From Pseudomonadota bacterium (GTDB taxonomy: Bacteria > Pseudomonadota > Alphaproteobacteria > Caulobacterales > Caulobacteraceae), in the NCBI GenBank assembly GCA_023445955.1, contig JAEXJH010000480.1, positions 1 to 6,559 of the forward strand: 6,559 nt of DNA. Direction: 5' to 3'. Below are positions 1-5,213 of this stretch, one piece after another. The position numbers and the translations under genes were made by a program. The number at the start of each line of letters is the position of its first letter. Within the stretch, counting starts at the first letter, position 1. The notes beneath the pieces are model-generated. The model was not told where the DNA came from. It worked only from the letters and a program-made list of their open reading frames with translations, and made no database searches.

Positions 1-341
1 ACGCCATTCTGGGCGCGATTGGCGAAGGCGATATCGGCGACCACTTCCCCCCGACCGACCCGAAGTGGAAGGGCGCGGCCTCTGACCAGTTCCTGATCCA
101 CGCCGCCGAGCTGGTGGCGGCCAAGGGCGGGTCGATCGTCAATGTCGACGTGACCCTGATCTGCGAGCGCCCCAAGATCAAACCGCACCGCCTGGCCATG
201 CGCGAGCGCCTCGCCGAAATCCTAGCCCTCCCCCTCGACCGGGTCAGCGTCAAGGCGACCACGACCGAGAAGATGGGCTTCACCGGCCGCGGCGAAGGCC
301 TGGCGGCGTCCGCCGTCGTGGCGGTCGAGACGCCTGTCTAG
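1..341 (+). CDS. ispF: 2-C-methyl-D-erythritol 2,4-cyclodiphosphate synthase, C-terminal part (probably of bifunctional IspDF); 5'-truncated
   Basis: The reading frame is open from base 3 to the TAG at 339-341 and encodes about 112 residues of IspF. IspF converts CDP-methylerythritol 2-phosphate to the cyclic diphosphate, releasing CMP, in the cytosolic MEP isoprenoid pathway. Visible family blocks, in order, are [19 protein letters not shown], then [17 protein letters not shown], then the C-terminal signature [20 protein letters not shown], whose Thr/Glu residues contribute to the CDP and metal site. The N-terminal Asp/His zinc ligands lie before the window. Alphaproteobacteria usually fuse IspD to IspF, so the full gene is probably ispDF, but only IspF is visible and the fusion is inferred. 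The stop overlaps the stop of the convergent gene on the other strand. The IspF assignment is very secure. Confidence 0.95.
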   Translation, partial: AILGAIGEGDIGDHFPPTDPKWKGAASDQFLIHAAELVAAKGGSIVNVDVTLICERPKIKPHRLAMRERLAEILALPLDRVSVKATTTEKMGFTGRGEGLAASAVVAVETPV

Positions 342-856
342 CAGCCTTCCAGCTTGAAGAAGGCGGTCGGAGCATCGTCGATCGGCCCGCCCCGCTGGCC
401 ATAGTGCAGGACCTCCGAGAGGTCCGGCAGCAGGATGTAGGTCGGCGCGGGCTGGGCGGCGGCCGGCATGTCGATGTCGAACCGCAGGCCGGCGTTGGTC
501 GCCATGTAGTGCATTTCGCGCAGCGGACGATCGCCGCCGTCCGGCGGCGGAGGCGCCCAGCCGGCGCCCTGCACGTCCGTCGTCGAGATCATATTGACGT
601 ATCGGGCGGTTCCGCCGTCGAACAGGAACCAGTAGCGCCGGCCGCTTTGGCGCGAGCCGACCTCCAGAGCCACGTCGCTCTTCCAGCCCGGACGCTTTCC
701 GATCGGGATGAACCGCGCCGTGAAGCCGGGCCAATCGATCATCCGGTAGTGCGCGCCCGCCGTCTTGCAGACCGCCTTGGCCGACGCCGGACTGGCGATG
801 GCCACAAGCAGGGCTGCGAGCAACAATTGCGGACGACAGGGGCGCGGCGGTTTCAC
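338..856 (-). CDS. Hypothetical secreted protein with two cysteines in the mature form
   Basis: This is a 172-residue protein that I do not recognise. The N-terminus looks like a Sec signal peptide: basic residues at K2, R5 and R8, a hydrophobic core at about 11-21 ([11 protein letters not shown]), and a likely cleavage after SPASA at residue 26. The mature protein would be periplasmic or extracellular and about 146 residues long. It has only two cysteines, C30 just after the cleavage site and C172 as the very last residue, so a disulfide joining the two ends is possible. It also has a proline run (APPPP, 101-105) and several aromatic residues. The start is GTG at 854-856; no ATG is available upstream, and this start gives a complete signal peptide. 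No clear ribosome-binding site precedes it. It diverges from pncC across 79 bases and converges on ispF with overlapping stops. The signal peptide and high-GC codon use support a real gene; its function is unknown. Confidence 0.72.
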   Translation of the reverse strand: MKPPRPCRPQLLLAALLVAIASPASAKAVCKTAGAHYRMIDWPGFTARFIPIGKRPGWKSDVALEVGSRQSGRRYWFLFDGGTARYVNMISTTDVQGAGWAPPPPDGGDRPLREMHYMATNAGLRFDIDMPAAAQPAPTYILLPDLSEVLHYGQRGGPIDDAPTAFFKLEGC

Positions 857-901
857 TAATATGGTTCCGAGAGTCGGGTAGCGCCGAGCACATCACACAG
901 C

Positions 902-917
902 ATACTCGCCGTATAGT
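902..917 (+). promoter_or_regulatory. Candidate promoter element for pncC (TATAGT with ATAC-N5-GTAT dyad)
   Basis: The 79 bases between the divergent gene starts (857-935) contain the only -10-like hexamer I see for pncC, TATAGT at 912-917, about 19 bases before the ATG. It overlaps a small inverted repeat, ATAC-N5-GTAT (902-914), and GTAT recurs at 919-922. I could not find a convincing -35 box at the right distance, and Caulobacter sigma-73 promoters do not closely follow the E. coli consensus. This is a weak call. Confidence 0.25.
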
Positions 918-923
918 CGTATC

Positions 924-927
924 GGAG
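924..927 (+). promoter_or_regulatory. Ribosome-binding site of pncC
   Basis: GGAG lies 8 bases before the ATG at 936. It supports this start over any internal one. Confidence 0.6.
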
Positions 928-935
928 CGTTCCCG

Positions 936-1427
936 ATGTTCCCGCTCGAAATCGAGACTTTGGCCCGGCTGCTGATCGACGAGGCGCGGTCCAAGTCGCT
1001 GCGGCTGGTCGCGGCCGAAAGCTGCACTGGCGGCTTGGTGGCTGGCGCGATCTGCGCGATCTCCGGCGCCTCCGACGTCTTCGAGCGTGGTTTCGTCACC
1101 TACACCAACCGCGCCAAGTCCGAGATGTTGGGCGTGCCGGGCGACCTGATCGCCGACAACGGCGCGGTCTCCGAGCCCGTGGCGCGGATGATGGCCGAAG
1201 GCGCGCTGGAGGCCAGCAACGGCCACGTCGCGGTCGCGATCACCGGCATTGCCGGCCCCGGCGGCGGCACGCCGATGAAGCCGGTCGGCACCGTCCACTT
1301 CGCCGTCGCCCGCGCCAATCGCTCGGTCGTCCATCGGCACGAGCACTTCGCCGGCGAGACCCGCGAGGCCGTGCAACTGGCCGCGGTGCGCACGGCGCTG
1401 GAGATGCTGCGCGAGGCTGTGGCCTAG
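936..1427 (+). CDS. pncC: Nicotinamide-nucleotide amidohydrolase PncC (CinA C-terminal domain protein)
   Basis: The 163-residue product matches the stand-alone CinA C-terminal domain (E. coli PncC/YgaD has 165 residues). The family deamidates nicotinamide mononucleotide to nicotinic acid mononucleotide, salvaging the NMN released by NAD-dependent DNA ligase. Family blocks are AESCTGG (27-33, with candidate nucleophile S29), FERGFVTYTNRAK (49-61), GAVSEPV (76-82), GIAGPGGG (104-111) and KPVGTV (115-120). The N-terminal MoCF-like domain of full-length CinA is absent, so the older label of competence/damage-inducible protein is not informative here. ATG at 936 is preceded by GGAG. The stop shares its last base with the GTG start of the FUSC gene, so the two are probably co-transcribed and translationally coupled. 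I saw no alphaproteobacterial LexA box (GTTC-N7-GTTC) upstream. It appears complete. Confidence 0.93.
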   Translation: MFPLEIETLARLLIDEARSKSLRLVAAESCTGGLVAGAICAISGASDVFERGFVTYTNRAKSEMLGVPGDLIADNGAVSEPVARMMAEGALEASNGHVAVAITGIAGPGGGTPMKPVGTVHFAVARANRSVVHRHEHFAGETREAVQLAAVRTALEMLREAVA

Positions 1428-2542
1428 TGCCCGAGACCGCGCCCAGCGACTGGAGACGCTTCGCCGGCGTCGGTCTCTCGCAGAAGGCGCTGAAGGCGGC
1501 AGCGGCGCGAAAGACCGAGATCCGCCACGCCATCCGCGTCTCGGCCGCCGTCGGCGTGGCCTTCGCCCTGGCGACGCTGCTGCGCCTGCCGCAGGGCTAT
1601 TGGGCCGTGTTCACCGCCGTCATTGTGGTGCAGTCCAGCCTGGGCGCGACCATCACCGCGTCGACCGAGCGCTTCATGGGCACGGTCGTCGGCGCCCTGA
1701 CTGGCGCGGTAGCGGCCTATTTCCACACCAAGTGGCCGGAGTTCGGCGGGCTGATCCTCGTCGTGACCGTGGCGCTGCTGGCATTCGTGGTGTCGGTGCG
1801 GCCGGCGCTGAAGGTCGCGCCGGTCACGGCCGTGATCATGCTGATCGGCCAGACCACTCACATGGATCCGCTGATCGCCGCCAGCCTGCGAGTGGCCGAG
1901 ATCACCGTAGGCAGCCTGGTCGGCGTCGCCGCCACCCTGCTGATCTTCCCCGCCCGCGCCCACGCCTCGGTGGTCACCAGCGTTCAGAAGATCGCCGGCC
2001 TGCAAGCCCACATCCTGGACAGCTATATCCTGATGCTGCGCGGCACGCCGGGACCGACCGACTATCTCAAAGCCCAGGACGACCTGCGCGCAGCCTTGGC
2101 CAAGCTGCAGACGGCGATGACCGAGGCGGATCGCGAGAACGCCAGTAAGCTCAGCGAGCGCTCGGTGTCCGACGCCCTGCCCCGCACGCTCTGGCGGCTG
2201 CGCAACGACACGGTCATGGTCGGCCGCACCCTGCGCGAGCCCCTGCCGGCCGAGGGCCTGGCGCCCGCCGCCGCCGACATGCTGGAGGCCAGCGCCAAGT
2301 TCCTGCGCGGCACGGCCGACCTGCTGGCCGGCGGCGCGCGTCCGGACCGCCTGGCCTTCGCCGAGGTTCATCAGAGCTTCCAGACCTGCGTCGAAGGCCT
2401 GCGCCAGAAAGGCCTGACCCGCGAGCTGGAATTCGACGACGCCGCGCGGGTGTTCGGCCTGGTCTTCGCGATCGAGAACCTGTTCGGCAACCTCGGTGAC
2501 TTCGAGGAGCGGATCGAGGAAGCGGTGGCGAAGAAGGATTAG
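1427..2542 (+). CDS. FUSC-family inner-membrane protein (putative aromatic acid/fusaric acid-type exporter)
   Basis: The 371-residue protein has an N-terminal membrane half and a soluble C-terminal half. Hydrophobic segments fall at about 36-52, 57-76, 84-99, 107-124, 129-142 and 159-175. The stretch PQGYWAVFTAVIVVQSSLGA (55-74), followed by ERFMGTVVGALTGA (81-94), is the hallmark of the FUSC/YccS/AaeB-like family, in which a Trp-containing helix precedes an R-x-x-G-T-x-x-G-A motif. Members are linked to efflux of aromatic acids and fusaric acid; the substrate here cannot be told from sequence. Residues 176-371 look helical and probably cytoplasmic. There is only one membrane half, not the duplicated arrangement of AaeB/YccS, so it might work as a dimer. 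Translation starts at GTG in TAGTG, with GAGG at 1413-1416 as a likely binding site inside pncC. The stop overlaps that of the convergent COQ10-like gene. Confidence 0.85.
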   Translation: MPETAPSDWRRFAGVGLSQKALKAAAARKTEIRHAIRVSAAVGVAFALATLLRLPQGYWAVFTAVIVVQSSLGATITASTERFMGTVVGALTGAVAAYFHTKWPEFGGLILVVTVALLAFVVSVRPALKVAPVTAVIMLIGQTTHMDPLIAASLRVAEITVGSLVGVAATLLIFPARAHASVVTSVQKIAGLQAHILDSYILMLRGTPGPTDYLKAQDDLRAALAKLQTAMTEADRENASKLSERSVSDALPRTLWRLRNDTVMVGRTLREPLPAEGLAPAAADMLEASAKFLRGTADLLAGGARPDRLAFAEVHQSFQTCVEGLRQKGLTRELEFDDAARVFGLVFAIENLFGNLGDFEERIEEAVAKKD

Positions 2543-2991
2543 GCTTTGACGCCGTAGATCTGCCGGGCGCGGTCCTCGAAACAGGCGATCAGCTTGTTCG
2601 CCGCCTTGTCGATATTGGCCGCCAGCATGCCGTCCAGCAGGACGGACTTGAACGCGAAGTCGATCACGAACTCGACGCGCGTGACCTCACCCTCCGGCAC
2701 GAAACGCCAGCCGTTCGAGAGGCGCTTGAACGGTCCGTAGAGCAGGCTGACGTCGATGCTCAGCGCCTCGCGATCGCGGCGCACGCGGGTGGCGAACTTC
2801 TCCTTAAGGAACGAGAAGCCGACCTGGGCCTCGGCGTCGACCGTGCTGACGGCGCCGTCGACGCGGCCGTTCCAGGTGCGCATGCCGGTGATCCACGGCA
2901 CGAACGTCGGATAGGCTTCGACGTCGCCGACAAGTTCGAACAGCTGCTCGGGCGCGTACGGCAGCACGCGCGTGACCACATGCCGATGCAC
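2539..2991 (-). CDS. RatA/COQ10-like START-domain protein (polyketide cyclase/ubiquinone-binding family)
   Basis: The 150-residue product belongs to the RatA/COQ10 branch of START-like proteins. The N-terminal block LPYAPEQLFELVGDVEAYPTF (10-30) aligns with E. coli RatA (VPYSAEQMYQLVNDVQSYPQF). Later blocks are GPFKRLSNGWRF (86-97) and VEFVIDFAFKS (106-116), followed by a C-terminal helix (118-145) that closes the lipid pocket. Eukaryotic COQ10 binds ubiquinone and supports its respiratory function. E. coli RatA was reported to inhibit 70S ribosome assembly, but a quinone-chaperone role is the safer inference here, and no RatB partner gene is visible. The start is GTG at 2989-2991, which reproduces the spacing from Met to the PY motif seen in E. 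coli. It lies 5 bases after the lipA stop with no obvious Shine-Dalgarno, so coupling to lipA is likely. The TAA stop overlaps the TAG of the FUSC gene. Confidence 0.88.
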   Translation of the reverse strand: MHRHVVTRVLPYAPEQLFELVGDVEAYPTFVPWITGMRTWNGRVDGAVSTVDAEAQVGFSFLKEKFATRVRRDREALSIDVSLLYGPFKRLSNGWRFVPEGEVTRVEFVIDFAFKSVLLDGMLAANIDKAANKLIACFEDRARQIYGVKA

Positions 2992-2996
2992 GACGT

Positions 2997-3974
2997 TTAC
3001 GCCGTGCGGGCGTCGAGAGCGCGGCGAGCGGCCTGCAGCTTGGCGAAGTCTTCGCCCGCATGGTGCGAAGAGCGGGTCAGCGGGCTGGACGACACCATCA
3101 GGAAGCCCTTGGCCCGGGCGATCGCCTCATAGGCCTTGAACTCTTCCGGCGTCACGAAGCGGTCGATGGCCGCGTGCTTGCGGGTCGGCTGCAGGTACTG
3201 GCCGATGGTGATGAAGTCGACGCCGGCCGAACGCATGTCGTCCATCACCTGCATGACCTCCTCCTTGGTCTCGCCCAGGCCGACCATCAGGCCGGACTTG
3301 GTAAACTGGGAGGGATCGCGCTGCTTCACGCGGTCCAACAGGCGCAGGGAGTTGTAGTAGCGGGCGCCGGGACGGATCTTCAGATAGAGCCGCGGCACGG
3401 TCTCGAGATTGTGGTTGAAGACGTCCGGGCGGGCATCGATCACCACGTTTTCCGCGCCGTCCTTGCGCAGGAAGTCCGGCGTCAGGATCTCGATGGTCGT
3501 GCCCGGCGCGGCCGCGCGGATGGCCGTGACCACCTCGGCGAAGTGGCGGGCGCCGCCGTCCAGCAGGTCGTCGCGGTCCACCGAGGTGATGACCACGTGC
3601 TTGAGGCCCATCTTGGCGACGGCCTCGGCCACGCGGCGCGGCTCGTCGGGATCCAGCTGGGTCGGCAGGCCGGTGGTGACGTTGCAGAAGGCGCAGGCGC
3701 GGGTGCAGATCTCGCCCATGATCATCATGGTCGCGTGCTTCTGGCTCCAGCACTCGCCGATGTTCGGGCAGGCTGCCTCTTCGCAGACCGTGGTCAGCTT
3801 GTGCTCGCGCACGATGCCCTTGGTCTCGTTGTACTGACCCGAGCCGGGCGCGCGGACCCGCAGCCACTCGGGCTTGCGGAGCACCGGCGTGTCGGGGCGG
3901 TTCTGCTTTTCGGGGTGGCGCACAGCCCGGTCATCCGGGTTGCGAGCCTTGAGGGTGTCGATCACCGTGGCCAT
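2997..3974 (-). CDS. lipA: Lipoyl synthase LipA
   Basis: The 325-residue radical SAM enzyme inserts two sulfurs into the octanoyl chain on lipoyl domains of 2-oxoacid dehydrogenases and the glycine cleavage system, in the cytosol. Both iron-sulfur sites are intact. The auxiliary cluster motif [12 protein letters not shown] gives C64, C69 and C75; the radical SAM motif CTRACAFC gives C90, C94 and C97. The conserved C-terminal serine ligand lies in RSSHHAG (301-307), where His replaces the Tyr of E. coli RSSYHA. Other family blocks are [46 protein letters not shown] and [12 protein letters not shown] at 3972-3974 gives the full N-terminal extension; the only possible ribosome-binding bases are AGG at 3979-3981, which is weak. 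It is first in a two-gene unit with the COQ10-like gene and diverges from the lipoprotein hydrolase. Annotation is very secure. Confidence 0.98.
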   Translation of the reverse strand: MATVIDTLKARNPDDRAVRHPEKQNRPDTPVLRKPEWLRVRAPGSGQYNETKGIVREHKLTTVCEEAACPNIGECWSQKHATMMIMGEICTRACAFCNVTTGLPTQLDPDEPRRVAEAVAKMGLKHVVITSVDRDDLLDGGARHFAEVVTAIRAAAPGTTIEILTPDFLRKDGAENVVIDARPDVFNHNLETVPRLYLKIRPGARYYNSLRLLDRVKQRDPSQFTKSGLMVGLGETKEEVMQVMDDMRSAGVDFITIGQYLQPTRKHAAIDRFVTPEEFKAYEAIARAKGFLMVSSSPLTRSSHHAGEDFAKLQAARRALDARTA

Positions 3975-4003
3975 GGCGCCTAAATCGGTCTTCTTGGCTC
4001 GCG

Positions 4004-4019
4004 GATCAAGCGCTTGATC
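4004..4019. promoter_or_regulatory. Perfect 16-bp palindrome in the lipA/hydrolase divergent promoter region
   Basis: GATCAAGCGCTTGATC is its own reverse complement and has no spacer, and it sits in the 83-base region (3975-4057) between the divergent lipA and hydrolase starts. It places TTGATC, a passable -35 hexamer, facing outward on both strands. The form suggests a site for a dimeric regulator covering both promoters, or simply back-to-back -35 elements. I cannot assign it to a known regulator; no CtrA (TTAA-N7-TTAA) or GANTC site was seen here. Confidence 0.4.
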
Positions 4020-4057
4020 TTGCTTAAGTCGGCGATGCGCGAAATGACTGTCCAGGT

Positions 4058-5110
4058 ATGCGTCGCCGCCTCCTCGCTATCGCCCTGGCCTCAATAGCGG
4101 TCATGACCGTTTCCGCCTGTGGCGACGGGGGGTCTCGCGCGCCGTTCGCCGACAGCCAGACACCGCCTTCGCTAAGCTCGCGCTTCTATCCGCCGCAAGG
4201 CTGGGCGTGGGGCTATGTCCGCAGCGGTCAGGGGCTGGCGCAGCGCTACGGCGTCGCCTCGCCGCCCGTCGCGCCCAAGGCCACGGTGCTGATCCTGACC
4301 GGCTACGGCGAGACCGCCGAAAAATGGTTCGAGACCGTCACCGACCTGACGGCGCAGGGCTTTTCAGTCTGGGTGCTGGAGCGCCAGGGCCAGGGCGGTT
4401 CGGAGCGCGAGACGCCGTGGCGCGACCTCGGCCACGTCGACAATTTTGATCCGGACGTCGCGACTGTCCGCGCCCTGGTCCGTGGCGTGATCCGGCCCAG
4501 GCCCGATACGCCGCTGGTGGTGCTGGGCCATTCGGAAGGCGGCCTCGTCGCCTTGCGCGCCGCCGAGCAGGGCCTGGAGATGAGGGGGCTCGTGCTGTCG
4601 TCCCCCGCCTTCGGCCTGACCACCCTGCCCCGGCCGCGCTCGGACTTCGCCAAGTTCACGCCGGCGATGCGGCTCTTGCATCTGGGCTGGATCAAGACCC
4701 CGGATCAGGCGGGCTGGCGGCGCAACGCGTCAGACGGCGCCCTCACCCACGACCCGGTGCGCGGCAAGGTTCAGGCCGCCTGGATGCTGGCCAATCCCGA
4801 CCTGCGCATGGGCGGCCGCAGCCTAGGCTGGTTTGCGGCCTTCTTCGACGCCTCCGAAGCCGCCGCCCAGGACATCCACCGGCCGAAGGTCCCGACGCTG
4901 ATGCTGACGGCGGCGCAGGATCAGGTGGTCTCGGCCACGCCGCAGACCCGCCTCTGCGCGGCGATGATCACCTGCCGGGAGACGCGTTATCCGAAGGCGG
5001 GACACGACCTGCACATGGAATCGGACGCGGTTCGACAGGCCTGGCTGACCGCGATCATCGATTTCACCCGCGCCCAAACCGCCGCCAAACCCTTGCCGCG
5101 CAAAGGGTGA
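4058..5110 (+). CDS. Lipoprotein alpha/beta hydrolase, lysophospholipase/monoacylglycerol lipase-like (PldB family)
   Basis: The 350-residue protein starts with a lipoprotein signal: MRRR, a hydrophobic core (5-17), and a VSAC lipobox with C21 as the lipidated residue, followed by GDGG. It should therefore be membrane-anchored on the periplasmic side. A serine hydrolase fold follows from about residue 73: a first strand [13 protein letters not shown] (75-87, the oxyanion region), the nucleophile elbow GHSEG (157-161, S159), a probable catalytic Asp at D288 (TAAQDQVV) and His at H316 (KAGHDLHME). Spacing and sequence resemble Hydrolase_4/PldB lysophospholipases and monoacylglycerol lipases; the true substrate is not shown. 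C300 and C306 could form a disulfide. ATG at 4058 has only a weak CAGG upstream, but nearby ATGs at 4035 and 4044 are out of frame and this start gives a complete lipoprotein signal. An acyl-ACP/CoA synthetase gene follows on the same strand after 103 bases. Confidence 0.87.
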   Translation: MRRRLLAIALASIAVMTVSACGDGGSRAPFADSQTPPSLSSRFYPPQGWAWGYVRSGQGLAQRYGVASPPVAPKATVLILTGYGETAEKWFETVTDLTAQGFSVWVLERQGQGGSERETPWRDLGHVDNFDPDVATVRALVRGVIRPRPDTPLVVLGHSEGGLVALRAAEQGLEMRGLVLSSPAFGLTTLPRPRSDFAKFTPAMRLLHLGWIKTPDQAGWRRNASDGALTHDPVRGKVQAAWMLANPDLRMGGRSLGWFAAFFDASEAAAQDIHRPKVPTLMLTAAQDQVVSATPQTRLCAAMITCRETRYPKAGHDLHMESDAVRQAWLTAIIDFTRAQTAAKPLPRKG

Positions 5111-5134
5111 GCCTCACGCTTTGTGACTCTTTCT
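5101..5134 (+). terminator. Possible intrinsic terminator overlapping the hydrolase stop codon
   Basis: An imperfect inverted repeat has its left arm at 5101-5111 (CAAAGGGTGAG) and right arm at 5113-5123 (CTCACGCTTTG). The arms match at 10 of 11 positions and are centred on base 5112; a real loop would open to about AGCCT. A pyrimidine-rich stretch (ACTCTTTCTT) follows. The stem includes the TGA stop at 5108-5110 and the U tract is imperfect, so efficiency is doubtful. Confidence 0.35.
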
Positions 5135-5160
5135 TGCAAAGCTGGACCTTCCTCGGCAGA

Positions 5161-5179
5161 CTCGACGTTTAAAGACGAG
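5161..5179. repeat. Imperfect inverted repeat upstream of the acyl-ACP synthetase gene
   Basis: A 19-base imperfect dyad is centred on base 5170: CTCG and CGAG ends flank a TTTAAA core, with 7 of 9 pairs complementary. It lies about 35 bases before the synthetase start in the 103-base gap 5111-5213. It may be part of a promoter or operator, or chance. I found no convincing -35/-10 pair in this gap. Confidence 0.2.
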
Positions 5180-5196
5180 AGCGCGCATCGCTCCTC

Positions 5197-5203
5197 GGGG
5201 AGG
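5197..5203 (+). promoter_or_regulatory. Ribosome-binding site of the acyl-ACP synthetase gene
   Basis: GGGGAGG lies 10 bases before the ATG at 5214-5216. It is the clearest Shine-Dalgarno in the window and decides this start; the next in-frame methionine is residue 59, inside conserved sequence. Confidence 0.6.
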
Positions 5204-5213
5204 TTTCGCCGGC

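Noticed and set aside
345..363. CCTTC/GAAGG hairpin just inside the secreted-protein gene as an ispF terminator
   Set aside because: The stem is only 5 bp with a 9-base loop and no T tract follows, so it does not support an intrinsic terminator.
857..935. SOS (LexA) box upstream of pncC, as the cinA damage-inducible name might suggest
   Set aside because: GTTC occurs at 864 and 929, but neither has a second GTTC at the required 7-base spacing.
222..1376. A 384-codon open frame on - across ispF, the secreted-protein gene and pncC
   Set aside because: It overlaps three genes supported by protein families or a signal peptide. The translation is low-complexity Arg/Gly/Ala/Asp, as expected of a GC-driven shadow.
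2539..2991. RatA as the toxin of a RatAB toxin-antitoxin pair
   Set aside because: No RatB-like gene is adjacent; the neighbour is lipA. The sequence fits the broader COQ10 START family, so a toxin label is not supported.
3060..3983. A 307-codon open frame on + covering almost all of lipA
   Set aside because: It lies antisense to a fully motif-complete lipA. Its composition (rich in Gly, Ala, Val, His, Arg, Asp) is typical of a shadow frame in high-GC DNA, and it has no recognisable domain.
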